Notes: generated by a model not told the origin, from the sequence alone. 64,000 bases of DNA from an uncultured Pseudomonadales bacterium (GCA_943787675.1 CALSNK010000009.1:124001-188000), one strand, 5' to 3'. Positions 18,682 to 26,294 are shown, counted from the first letter of the stretch. Made by a program: numbers and translations.

Positions 18682-19446
18682 ATGAAACCAGTTTGTTTAG
18701 TAGTAGGCGCCGGCGCCGGTATTGGCGGAACAACCGGCAAGCGTTTTGCCGCAGAAGGGTACCATTCAGTGTTATGTCGCCGCAGCGATCAAGAGGGTCT
18801 CAATACATTAGTCGCTGATATTCAAGCAGACGGTAACGATGCCACAGGCTTCTTGTTTAATGTGACCAACGAAGGCGCGATCGAAACATTAATCGCCACT
18901 GTAGAAAAAGACATAGGTCCTATCGAAGTAGTGATTTTTAATCTGGGTGCTCAGATCGGTGATCGCGATTTAAGCGACACCAGTTACAAAGCCTTCGAAC
19001 GCTGTTGGCACATCGCCACCTTTAGTTTGTTTCGCACCGCATCTGTTGTCTGCCCATTAATGGTTGCGCGTGGTAAAGGATCAATAATAGTGACCTCAGC
19101 CACCGCAGCCGTGCGCGGCAATGCCGGCCAGCACGCCCACGCCTCAGCCATGGGTGGACGCCGAATGCTCTGCCAATCACTCAGCGCCGAGTTCGGCCCC
19201 AAAGGCCTGCATATCGCCCATGTCATTATCGATGGCGCCGTTGATGCCCCAGATACATTGGGAAAAATGCTCGGAGAAGAGCGCTTCAAAACATTGCGTG
19301 AAACCCGCGGAATGGAACATGATGGATTGATATTGCCAGAGAAGGTGGCAGATACCTATTTGCATCTTGCCAAACAACATAGATCAACCTGGACTCATGA
19401 ACTGGATATTCGCTCGTTTACAGATCTAGCCTGGTGGAATCATTAA
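18682..19446 (+). CDS. Atypical short-chain dehydrogenase/reductase family protein
   Basis: Rossmann-fold SDR of 254 residues. The cofactor loop GAGAGIGG (residues 9-16) and the NLGAQ stretch near 87 are present and Ser139 of the catalytic triad is in place (IIVTSA), but the YxxxK pair is replaced by His153-Ala-Ser-Ala-Met157. A classical proton-relay mechanism is therefore unlikely; it may bind a ligand, or use a different mechanism. Strong ribosome site AAAGGGGGAG lies upstream of the ATG. It is the last gene of the racemase/monooxygenase run. Confidence 0.85.
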   Translation: MKPVCLVVGAGAGIGGTTGKRFAAEGYHSVLCRRSDQEGLNTLVADIQADGNDATGFLFNVTNEGAIETLIATVEKDIGPIEVVIFNLGAQIGDRDLSDTSYKAFERCWHIATFSLFRTASVVCPLMVARGKGSIIVTSATAAVRGNAGQHAHASAMGGRRMLCQSLSAEFGPKGLHIAHVIIDGAVDAPDTLGKMLGEERFKTLRETRGMEHDGLILPEKVADTYLHLAKQHRSTWTHELDIRSFTDLAWWNH

Positions 19447-19620
19447 GACTGAGGGGAGTAAAATATCTGCTAACCCACATCATGGCATCCTACCCTGTTA
19501 TGATCGATGACAGCTTCAAGATGGTATCGATTAGATCATGAATCGACAGTCATCTTTTCAAGTTCCTCAACGGGATGAATAAACGTTAATTTGTCCCCTA
19601 ATCAGTCAATGGAGAAATGT

Positions 19621-19713
19621 ATGGGTAAAGAAAAGAAAAGTAATAAAGAAGCCAAGAAGCAGCCACTACTGACCCAGAAAGAAAAGAAGGCGGCTAAAAA
19701 AGCCAAGAAGTAA
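19621..19713 (+). CDS. Lysine-rich 30-residue small protein
   Basis: A 30-codon frame with a good ribosome site (ATGGAGAAATGT just before ATG). Nearly half the residues are lysine: it opens MGKEKKSNKEAKK, has a central PLLTQKEKK and ends KKAKK. Such a composition suggests a nucleic-acid-associated or ribosome-associated peptide, but I do not know its function. A perfect six-pair inverted repeat (ggcatc/gatgcc, 19727-19740) follows the stop and may end the transcript. It is the last chromosomal gene before the island's left end. Confidence 0.65.
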   Translation: MGKEKKSNKEAKKQPLLTQKEKKAAKKAKK

Positions 19714-19763
19714 TGCTAGAAGAAACGGCATCGGGATGCCTAGGTGTTGATTTAAGGTATAAA

Positions 19764-19813
19764 TGGTAGCTACGGGCGGACTTGAACCGCCGACCCCAGC
19801 ATTATGAATGCTG
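19764..19813 (-). repeat. Left attachment site: tRNA-Met 3' fragment
   Basis: The 50 bases repeat the 3' part of the tRNA at 27475-27524 (anticodon 3' arm, variable loop, T arm, acceptor 3' strand, CCA) with two differences: C at 19777 versus T at 27488, and G at 19789 versus A at 27500. These two bases pair with one another in the T stem, so pairing is kept in both copies. The fragment lacks the 5' half and is not a tRNA gene. Confidence 0.92.
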
Positions 19814-19879
19814 GATAGATATATTTAACTTATTGTTTTTATTGCTATTTCAGGGCATCTGTAGCCAGTTTAAAGCCCC
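19807..19879. repeat. Left-end direct repeat, copy 1
   Basis: About 73 bases starting at the att core aatgctgg and running through tagatatatttaacttattg to ccagtttaaagccc. The second copy is at 20019-20091 with about three mismatches. It suggests a second, decayed end of a related element or a duplicated attachment region. Confidence 0.85.
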
Positions 19880-19884
19880 TAAGG

Positions 19885-19923
19885 TCCTACAAAATCACGG
19901 TAAATCCCTACAAAATCCCTACA
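19885..19923 (+). promoter_or_regulatory. Candidate integrase arm-type binding repeats
   Basis: Three close copies of the motif (T)CCCTACAAAATC occur at 19885-19896, 19906-19917 and 19917-19923, with further copies at 20111-20118 and 20131-20142, and variants (gtcctacaattc, cccctacatc) at the right end near 27408-27426. Short repeats beside the core site are what tyrosine integrases bind with their N-terminal arm domain. This is inference from position and repetition. Confidence 0.5.
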
Positions 19924-20018
19924 GTGGAGTGGAGGGGGTAGCGGTTTGATACATGGGGCGTTTAATATATGTGGTTCCATGCCTGAGCCTGACTTCCCTG
20001 AGGGGAGCTAATGTTGGT

Positions 20019-20091
20019 AATGCTGGGTAGATATATTTAACTTATTGTTTTTATTGCTAGTTCAGGGCATCTATAGCCAGTTTAAAGCCCT
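20019..20091. repeat. Left-end direct repeat, copy 2
   Basis: Copy of 19807-19879, offset by 212 bases, again beginning with aatgctgg but without the rest of the tRNA 3' end before it. Confidence 0.85.
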
Positions 20092-20115
20092 AAAGCCCTA
20101 AAGCCCTAAAGCCCT
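20084..20115. repeat. Tandem repeat, four 8-base units
   Basis: Four perfect copies of aaagccct in a row, expanded from a single unit that is also present at the matching place in repeat copy 1 (about 19872). Likely slippage expansion. Confidence 0.9.
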
Positions 20116-20170
20116 ACAAGACACATGGAATCCCTACAAAACTCCTAAAGTGAAAAGAGGGTAGTAGAGG

Positions 20171-20440
20171 CTACTCACACCAGACCCTACATTCATTTTT
20201 AGTTCTTAGGTTAAGCAAGGTTGCTGTTGCACAAGCACCATAAGCACTTCCCTCTAGAAATATTACTGTGTCACCTTCTTCCATATTGAAACAATAAGTC
20301 TGGGCTTCATATCTTTCTCCATTAATGATAAAAAGCTCGTCATTATGGGAGACTTCTATTTTATATTCAGTTACCGCGAATGAACTCAGCGACAATATAA
20401 CTAAAAGGATGGTGCTGAGAATGCTTATGAACTTTTTCAC
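20171..20440 (-). CDS. Small secreted cysteine-containing protein, unknown
   Basis: 89 residues with a clear Sec signal peptide (MKKFISILSTILLVILSLSS, cleavage probably after SSFA), leaving a mature protein of about 67 residues with four cysteines (YCFN, GACA, NECRVWCE), compatible with two disulfides in the periplasm. It starts at GTG with the ribosome site AGAGGTGA close upstream. I recognise no family. It is the leftmost cargo gene of the island and lies on the same strand as the next three reading frames. Confidence 0.6.
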   Translation of the reverse strand: MKKFISILSTILLVILSLSSFAVTEYKIEVSHNDELFIINGERYEAQTYCFNMEEGDTVIFLEGSAYGACATATLLNLRTKNECRVWCE

Positions 20441-20529
20441 GACTCACCTCTTATTAAGGTACAAATAGATTTTGTCATATATGCTTCTATTTTCGCGTCA
20501 ATTTGCGGTCAAAAATAAATTTAATTAGC

Positions 20530-21874
20530 TCACTTAGCTGCGTAATCAGTGTACTCGAAAATTAAGCGAGCCGCGCTCGTTGAGTAATTATCTATATTGA
20601 AAAACTCATATTTATAAATGCTTTCAAGATTGGCTATAAGACTGGAGGGATTTTGCAGTGATGAATCAGGGCTACAAGCTATTTGGACAAATGCCTTTTC
20701 GTGATTGCCCACCAATTCTTCAAATTGTGGTTCGCCATCCATCCACTTATCTTTATCTCCAGCGCGACTAGCGGATACTGACAAGTTCCTTCGCAACTCC
20801 CTTTTACAAGATACTTGCAGCTTTCTTTTAAGAATTACCTTGGGCAAATTTGTAGCCAAATTCAATGCTGGATCATCTGGCGCAGTCAAAGATAGAAACA
20901 TCGCGTCGGTGAAATATAACCAATCTCCATCCCTTCTAAGAGTATCGGCATCTACTATATGAACCGTATGCCCGGAAATTTTTGGGTCAAACCATTTATT
21001 GAGTAGCAAAGGATAACCAAAGTTATTTACATCAAATTCTATATTTAAAGAGAAAGCCACGTTTTCTAAAAAATAAGATCCTTCGGCTTCAGGGTGGCTA
21101 TTAAGGGTTATGGAGTCTATAGCGGAACTCGTCACGCCTATTTGAAGTAAACTAAGGGACTTGCTATGTCTCTTGACATCCAATGGTTGCCAAGGAACGT
21201 CATCACTAGATGTTTTTTCTCTTTCATAAACAACAATCCCTGAATTCAACGCGTAAACTGAGATCAGCCTATGTTTTGGCGTCACAGTAATCTTGCCAGA
21301 TTCTGTGTCAATCATAGAAAACGTAAAAAATGGGTACGAAGACCCTTTCATTCCAGAATCATAAACATTAGAAATGATACCTTGAATTCCAAGATAATCT
21401 GCCAGCGTTGCTACATCCTCTTTCGAAAGGTTTCCTTTTTTAAGAATCAGCTCGTGTGCAGATCTAAACAACTTGATCGAACTATCTCGTAAAGACGACA
21501 CACCTTCAAAAATATATAGCTGAGCGACATCTATCGGTGGCTGATGCTTTGTTATGGCTTCCGATATTGGGCAAGGCATATGGGTTGTAATATAACGGTG
21601 TTTTTTTTTCAAGTTTTTGAGAAAAGTATGTATTTCTTATTGCCATGTGTTCAGGATTTTGCAAATCTAAGCTGCATAGGAACGAGTGCTTCGCCAACTT
21701 TAATATAGGGCTTTCACTTGCAAAAAAAGCCCTCTCAAAAGCCTCATATGATTCAGGATCTCCGTCGATGATTTGATGATATTCAGTATTCCCTCTGGTC
21801 CCCTCATCTGAAAAAACATCAAAGCACAAGAACGCTATCGTGGCTGCAAAGACATAAGCCATGCTGAATCTCAT
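20530..21874 (-). CDS. Exported protein of unknown function, frame broken at A9 tract
   Basis: Two overlapping frames form one gene. The first (from 21874) has a signal peptide (MRFSMAYVFAATIAFLCF) and continues to QKLEKK; the second runs on as HRYITTHMPC to the stop at 20530. They meet at nine A on the coding strand (plus-strand T 21601-21609); removing one A joins them into about 448 residues. The mature protein has repeated charged and beta-rich stretches and no family I recognise; the C-terminal part includes CKRELRRNLSVSASR. The A9 run could be a sequencing error, a true mutation or a phase-variation tract; the error reading is favoured because chromosomal genes here show the same fault. 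Confidence 0.6.
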
Positions 21875-21926
21875 TAGCTTTCTCTCAGTCTGTTATTTAT
21901 CTTAGCTGTTCCATCAGTATGCATTT

Positions 21927-22307
21927 CTAACTATTTCCCCTCAATTTGAATTTCCCAAACAAATATCCAAATATACCCGCTAATGCCCCGTAAACTATGA
22001 TTAATAGTATGAATTGCGCTAGATATTCCATATCTAAGTGAATGAGAAATAAATCTAATCGGACTAAACACAAGAAAGCGAATACATATCCAAACCATAT
22101 TTTGGCATAGTCCTTTGCATTCATTGGCGAGCCAAATGCTTGTAACTTTACCAATGCTAGATACCCGATAATCCCGGATAATCCTATCCCTGCTGCACCT
22201 TTTAAGAGAGCTGCAACGCCGATATTCATGCCACCTGTTAGAGGTGAATATAAAATGATCGCTGCTATTAAAGAGAAAGATGCAATTATTTTCTGTTTTT
22301 TACTCAT
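21927..22307 (-). CDS. Small membrane protein, unknown
   Basis: 126 residues with about four membrane segments (SFSLIAAIILYSPL, AAGIGLSGIIGYLALV, WFGYVFAFLCLVRLDLFLI, FILLIIVYGALAGIFGYLF) and positively charged ends. The frame could begin at TTG 22319, but the ATG at 22307 (MSKKQKI) gives a conventional N-terminus. No family recognised. Sits between the frame-broken exported protein and the 223-residue membrane protein, all on the minus strand. Confidence 0.6.
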   Translation of the reverse strand: MSKKQKIIASFSLIAAIILYSPLTGGMNIGVAALLKGAAGIGLSGIIGYLALVKLQAFGSPMNAKDYAKIWFGYVFAFLCLVRLDLFLIHLDMEYLAQFILLIIVYGALAGIFGYLFGKFKLRGNS

Positions 22308-22604
22308 GACTAAGCCCAATGTTAGAATGCCCCAATCATAACTGAATAGAGCGTCAGATCAAGCCAAATTTAAGTAGGCATAATCCAGTCAGCTGTATAT
22401 CTCTCATGGAGTCGGCAGCCGTCTTGGTAAAGAGTTCTTGAGGACTGCGTTAAGGCTAGGCTTTTGGCGTTTTGGGAAAGAGAACGAGACGAACGTAATC
22501 TAGATGAATTCTATAAGATAAAGTTCGCTTAATTTCTATCGGTCTCATCCTATGGCGCAATCAAAATGAATACTTCTAGACAGCATGATTTCAGTTTAAT
22601 AAAT
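22308..22604. other. Intergenic stretch within the island
   Basis: 297 bases between two minus-strand cargo genes. I find no frame with coding character, no RNA gene and no clear hairpin; it probably contains the promoter for the 21927-22307 gene. Confidence 0.4.
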
Positions 22605-23276
22605 CTAATTGCAATCATTCACTGACATATAGTTGCTGAATAGATAAATATTCTTATTATCGGAATAGTTATATTCAAGAGAAACTCCGATATCCCGAAA
22701 ATCCGCCATAACTGGTTGTGAGCAGAAACGGTTTATTGCTGGAATTTTTAGTCTCTCCTGTAATATACGTAAGTCAGCCGCGACCCAATCATCTTTGTTG
22801 AGTAACTCAAGCCTATAATAATATATTAACGTTCGTAAATTACGATAGTCAGCACGCACTGCGGTGACTGTTGTGTCTTTGTCAACTGTCTTAGGGAATG
22901 TTCCGGCAAACTGTGAACTGATATCTTTGAGTAGTTCATGTACCTCTTCATCAGTCATTGCAGCGTCATTGGCTGTAGGGGGGTTATCTGTAGAATTGAT
23001 CATTATAAATATTAAGGAAATGATCACAGCAATGCCAATAAACGTTTTCAAATAGACTTTCCAAGGATTATATTGTGCGACTCCATCAGAGATCATAGCC
23101 TCTATTTTAAGTAAAGTCTGTGGATCGACTTTAGCTTCTATTTCCCGTAGCTCAGCATTTTCCTCAGGCGGCTTGCCGGGAAATAGAACTCTGAACAACT
23201 TTATTAGACCTATGATCACGGCGAGCGCAAACCCGACTACTGCACCCTGAGCAGCTACCTCGATTAACTCCGACAT
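22605..23276 (-). CDS. Two-helix membrane protein with conserved-type C-terminal domain, unknown
   Basis: 223 residues: helix 1 near the N-terminus (GAVVGFALAVIIGLI), a cytoplasmic charged loop rich in Glu, helix 2 (FIGIAVIISLIFIMI, about residues 80-95), then a periplasmic-side domain. That domain has the layout FPKTVDKDT...TLIYYYRLEL...RFCSQP...IGVSLEYNYSD...DC, which matches a pattern I have seen in many proteobacterial hypothetical proteins (VDxxT, YxY, two Cys, YxY, final C), but the function is not known. The ATG at 23276 has AGGGCG upstream. No recognised defence or toxin motif. Confidence 0.6.
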   Translation of the reverse strand: MSELIEVAAQGAVVGFALAVIIGLIKLFRVLFPGKPPEENAELREIEAKVDPQTLLKIEAMISDGVAQYNPWKVYLKTFIGIAVIISLIFIMINSTDNPPTANDAAMTDEEVHELLKDISSQFAGTFPKTVDKDTTVTAVRADYRNLRTLIYYYRLELLNKDDWVAADLRILQERLKIPAINRFCSQPVMADFRDIGVSLEYNYSDNKNIYLFSNYMSVNDCN

Positions 23277-23452
23277 TGGAACGCCCTACTATTCAATTAA
23301 ATTTCCCAACTAAAACATCTATAGTTGGACTAAATATTAGTCACTCAGTGCCTTGTTTAACACGGTGGCTAAGCTGTGATACAGGTATTGAAGAGCTTAT
23401 CAATTCAAGTAGCGCGGTGCTTTGCAATAATCGTGGTCAATTTACAGTGTAC

Positions 23453-23782
23453 CTAAGAGCTATTTTTATACCGCTCTATCGTTGGAGGGTCGTATATGCT
23501 CCAGTCTTTTATTTCTTCTTTTTTGCTACTTAATTTCTTTTCAGCACGGCGTTGGTTACGAGTCATTCCGAACTTATCCATGTGCACCTTATCTATCAAG
23601 GCTTGGATATCCACATTATCCAGAACATCCATAATCAGACCGGCTTGGACGTACCCATCTATTCTATACTTTAGGGCGGTTATCTCAGAAGTCTGATCGT
23701 CTTGAAGGTCATAATACCTAGATATTAAAGATCTTAAGTGATCAGAAAACTTTATCTTCTTATACTGTGTATTCAATGACAT
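23453..23782 (-). CDS. Hypothetical protein
   Basis: 109 residues, soluble and charged, with a basic stretch KFGMTRNQRRAEKKLSSKK near the C-terminus that could contact nucleic acid and an acidic helical middle. I do not recognise it. It is divergent from the lipoprotein gene at 23867 and starts 84 bases from it. Ribosome site is weak (AAGAAAAACT). The lower GC and lack of an alternative frame support it only moderately. Confidence 0.5.
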   Translation of the reverse strand: MSLNTQYKKIKFSDHLRSLISRYYDLQDDQTSEITALKYRIDGYVQAGLIMDVLDNVDIQALIDKVHMDKFGMTRNQRRAEKKLSSKKEEIKDWSIYDPPTIERYKNSS

Positions 23783-23866
23783 AGTTTTTCTTAATGAAAA
23801 TGCCTTATTTTATTGTTTTAACCTAATTGTTTCCTTGCACGTAGTCTTAGTATAACCTATGTAACC

Positions 23867-24344
23867 ATGAATATTTTTAAATATACAAGAAACGTTTCGC
23901 TTTGGCTGGCTCTAATTTTTTTTGGTGTCCGGATGCGCTCGAGACGAGGAAGTTTGGCGCTGCTATGACCAAAAGAAGAAACGCGAGAAAGACCACCTTC
24001 TGGTTACTATTAATCACCTGTCGGAGTCTGTATTTATCGAAGATTTTTATCACACCTTCTATCCTGTTCGGGTTGGAAATTCCACCATTGGTTATAAAAA
24101 TTTACCTCCTGAATTCGAAATAACAAACATAGATTTCACAGATGCCAAGATCACCTTCTCCCCAAATACCATATTTATTGCATCTATTTTTAGCGACGAT
24201 GTAGCAAGTTACTATGACATCAATCTTGAAAACAGAACAATGGTTTCTAAGCTATACGGTCCAAGACCTGTTCACCTCGGAAATAAGCTTGGGGAGTCGG
24301 TATGGACTCATGTTTTGTACCGATGCGAAACAAAATTATTCTAA
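23867..24344 (+). CDS. Lipoprotein of unknown function, frame broken at T8 tract
   Basis: The ATG at 23867 starts a signal peptide (MNIFKYTRNVSLWLALIFF). The frame then fails at eight T (23916-23923); with seven T it continues as LVSGCARDEEVW, giving a perfect lipobox (LVSGC) and running to the stop at 24344, about 158 residues. The mature part has three further cysteines (RCYD, YRCE region) and beta-rich sequence (PNTIFIASIFSDDVASYYD). The exact fit of the lipobox is strong evidence that the two frames are one gene. Family unknown. Confidence 0.65.
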
Positions 24345-24938
24345 ATGAAAGATTTAATAATCGGCGATGTAGAGGAGCTTTTCTCTAAAAAAGACCTCGA
24401 TAATATTGTAAAGGACTATGGCTTTACTGATCGGAGTCTCTTCAGGACTCCCTCAACAAGCTATGCAGCGCTTACAAGATGTATTCAACAGCCTATCCTA
24501 GCTCAACAAGCAAGGACGTCAGGAAGGCGTACAAAGCCATCTCAAACCATTCTAACAAGCTCTCTAAGGCTCTTGATATTTCTCTCTTTGAAAGTGCAGT
24601 TCTCCACTCAAACCTTGGGATAACAAGACAGGAGCTCCAAGAATTGCTATCCAATCTATCCTCACAATCTAATCAACGAGCGGAGGCTATCAAGGGTGAA
24701 GGACCAGGCAGAAAGATGTCCGTTGATAATGAGTTTATCCTTGGATTGATTGATCTGTATAGAGAGGGTACCGGCAGAAAACTGGATGATATTGTCTATG
24801 ACGAAACAGCTGAAGAAGAAAACCAGCACAGAGGTGATTCCCTCTCGTTTTTACGACATAGTCCTGCTGAAAGCAGGTGTTTGGAAGGCAGATGCTGCCT
24901 TGGTTCAGCTGATTAAACGGAACAAAAAACACAAATAG
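24345..24938 (+). pseudogene. Phage/island-type hypothetical protein, two frameshifts
   Basis: Three frames read as one protein of about 197 residues. Frame 1 from ATG 24345 (MKDLIIGDVEELFSKKDLD) fails near 24425-24435; frame 2 continues with an amphipathic helical region and GRKLDDIVYDETAEEEN; frame 3 resumes near 24835 as SRFYDIVLLKAGVWKADAAL to the stop at 24938. The first shift needs one base added, the second one base removed. The end resembles a common pattern in phage and island proteins (TGRK...FYDFV), of unknown role. It starts directly after the lipoprotein stop and may be co-transcribed. Whether it is truly dead depends on sequence accuracy. Confidence 0.5.
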
Positions 24939-24965
24939 GTTTTTTTTAGACCATTTGTGTACTTA

Positions 24966-24979
24966 GAGAATTAATTCTC
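24966..24979. promoter_or_regulatory. 14-base perfect palindrome, candidate operator
   Basis: gagaattaattctc is a perfect palindrome lying 50 bases before the first small HTH frame of the right-hand regulatory module, in a gene-free spot. A site for one of the HTH proteins is plausible; no binding data. Confidence 0.4.
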
Positions 24980-25015
24980 ACCTTCGATAGTGTTGCCACG
25001 TATTCATTTAATAGC

Positions 25016-25238
25016 GTGGTATCTCATGACACACTCACAGACCCAGTGACTCCTCTCGAGTCATCAACAATCCCAAACTTTGCAAAAAGACACTCTCTCA
25101 GCCTTTCTACCGTGTATAGGCTCATAAAAGAGGGCGATGTTCCTAGTCACAAAAATACGCGGACTAAGCAGAATCCTGAAATCTGATGAAGTTATTTGGA
25201 TAGATTCGCTTCAAAAACGTCTCATAGTGGAGGGCTAA
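25016..25238 (+). CDS. Small AlpA/excisionase-like HTH protein, frame broken
   Basis: A frame starting at GTG 25016 or 25046 encodes a helix-turn-helix of the MerR/AlpA excisionase type: FAKRHSLSLSTVYRLIKEGDVPSHK, given here in part as LSLSTVYRLIKEGDVPS. It meets TGA at 25184; removing one base near 25170 lets it continue as ILKSDEVIWIDSLQKR to TAA at 25236, which restores the usual wing and tail. About 73 residues in total. Such proteins direct excision or activate the integrase. Exact start is uncertain. Confidence 0.5.
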
Positions 25239-25242
25239 GGAT

Positions 25243-25329
25243 ATGGCGATATATCTTGGTTTCACCATGATTAAGGACGATCCAGTCATGACAGGATCCT
25301 TAGATGATGTTTTAGCCTGGGGCAGATGA
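25243..25329 (+). CDS. Possible 28-residue peptide
   Basis: ATG at 25243 preceded by GAGGGCTAAGGAT; 28 codons beginning MAIYLGFTMIKDD and ending with TGA at 25327. It follows the small HTH frame by four bases and precedes the next small frame by one, as in tightly packed phage early operons. No family recognised; could be chance. Confidence 0.3.
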   Translation: MAIYLGFTMIKDDPVMTGSLDDVLAWGR

Positions 25330-25330
25330 C

Positions 25331-25501
25331 ATGTTGACTACCAACCAGGTTGTCAAGATTGCGCGTGCCAGATCAGAGCGAGCATCAGTCAAAATTGTTG
25401 CTGATATGACCTCTGAGGGCGTTTGCTTTGTCAGAACACCGCGTGTTCTCCCTTTTTATAAGGCTAATAAGCTATGTCAAAGAGCAAGAGCAATAAAGTA
25501 A
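25331..25501 (+). CDS. Possible 56-residue protein of the island early operon
   Basis: 56 codons from ATG 25331 (MLTTNQVVKIARARSERAS) to TAA 25499-25501, overlapping the following wHTH gene by 28 bases in another frame. Composition is basic and coding-like. No family recognised. Its tight packing with both neighbours supports a real gene, but weakly. Confidence 0.4.
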   Translation: MLTTNQVVKIARARSERASVKIVADMTSEGVCFVRTPRVLPFYKANKLCQRARAIK

Positions 25502-25842
25502 AGCTGTGTCGGGGCGGCGGTTATTCGCCCGTTTTTCACGACGTTACTAGGTCTAAACAGTTTTCAAGACTTAAGCCTGTCTCCAAATGCCTTATGTTTA
25601 AGCTTAATGATGCCTATATCCCTGCATCAAGAGAGAATATAAGCGTTTCGGTTGTAAATGCAGCTAAGTGGATTGGCTGCAACAAGGATACAGCTGCAAA
25701 GGCATTTAAGGAGCTCGAGTCGGCGGGATTTATCAAGTTACTAGAGCATCACATTTGGCAGAGATGTAAAGCTCGGGTCTATAGGCTGACCTGGAGACAA
25801 TTCAAAGGTAGAGAGCCAACGGATGAATGGAAAGATGCTTAG
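25474..25842 (+). CDS. Winged-helix regulatory/replication-type protein
   Basis: 122 residues with an evident DNA-binding core: KLNDAYIP...SVVNAAKWIGCNKDTAAKAFKELESAGFI, a GntR-like helix-turn-helix followed by a wing (KARVYRLTW). The N-terminal FSPVFHDVTRS-type segment (here YSPVFHDVTRSKQF) and the end GREPTDEWKDA recur, as I recall, in proteins of integrative elements and phages. Probable regulator or replication-associated protein of the element. The ATG lies within the previous frame and the end overlaps the next frame by 16 bases, indicating a compact operon. Confidence 0.65.
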   Translation: MSKSKSNKVKLCRGGGYSPVFHDVTRSKQFSRLKPVSKCLMFKLNDAYIPASRENISVSVVNAAKWIGCNKDTAAKAFKELESAGFIKLLEHHIWQRCKARVYRLTWRQFKGREPTDEWKDA

Positions 25843-26273
25843 CATTTCACGATCCCAAATTAGGGGGCGATATAGTCCCAAACGAGGGGCATCAAGCGTC
25901 ATCCAAATTCAAAAATGAGCATGCAAATAGGCTGTTATGGGCGTTTTTCAGGTCAAAAATAGCTCCTTTTATGTTGGGTAGGACCCCTCGTTTCGGAAAC
26001 TTATATATATACCAAGTAAGAGCCAGCAGTGAGGGTAACGGTTTGGTTACCAGCGTGACATTGGTAAATGTTAGTACCGATAACGAGAGTAAAACTCCGT
26101 ATCTACTCACACTCCAAGATGCTCGGATATATCTCGGTTTGGGTAAGAACTCCTTTAACAAATATATCAGACCACAAGTGAATGAATTGAGAGTTGGACG
26201 TCGAGTGATGTTCAGAAGGATTGATCTTGAAGCTGTGGCAGAGGACAATCTGTCACCGCTACAGATGTCCTGA
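25827..26273 (+). CDS. Excisionase-like HTH protein
   Basis: 148 residues. The C-terminal 55 residues form a MerR/excisionase-type helix-turn-helix: LLTLQDARIYLGLGKNSF followed by YIRPQVNELRVGRRVMF and RRIDLEAVAEDN, the arrangement seen in DNA-binding helpers of tyrosine recombinases. The N-terminal part is not recognised, and the start may be internal. It ends 21 bases before the integrase start, so it is very probably the recombination directionality factor or a repressor of the integrase. Confidence 0.6.
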   Translation: MERCLAFHDPKLGGDIVPNEGHQASSKFKNEHANRLLWAFFRSKIAPFMLGRTPRFGNLYIYQVRASSEGNGLVTSVTLVNVSTDNESKTPYLLTLQDARIYLGLGKNSFNKYIRPQVNELRVGRRVMFRRIDLEAVAEDNLSPLQMS

Positions 26274-26294
26274 TCAATCTCAAGGAGAATTGAA

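Larger units (their letters stand above)
19714..20170. other. Gene-free left end of the island
   Basis: 457 bases without a credible gene. It holds the hairpin 19727-19740, the tRNA fragment, both 73-base direct repeats, an 8-base tandem repeat and the candidate arm-type motifs, all listed separately. It appears to be an attachment and recombination region. Confidence 0.7.

Noticed and set aside
21595..21615. Programmed ribosomal frameshift at the A9 run
   Set aside because: No downstream stimulatory hairpin or stop-proximal arrangement, and the +1-base pattern is shared with ordinary genes elsewhere in the window.
23902..24123. 73-residue plus-strand frame over the start of the island lipoprotein gene
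   Set aside because: The lipobox and downstream sequence fit the other frame after a one-base correction; this one ends without features.
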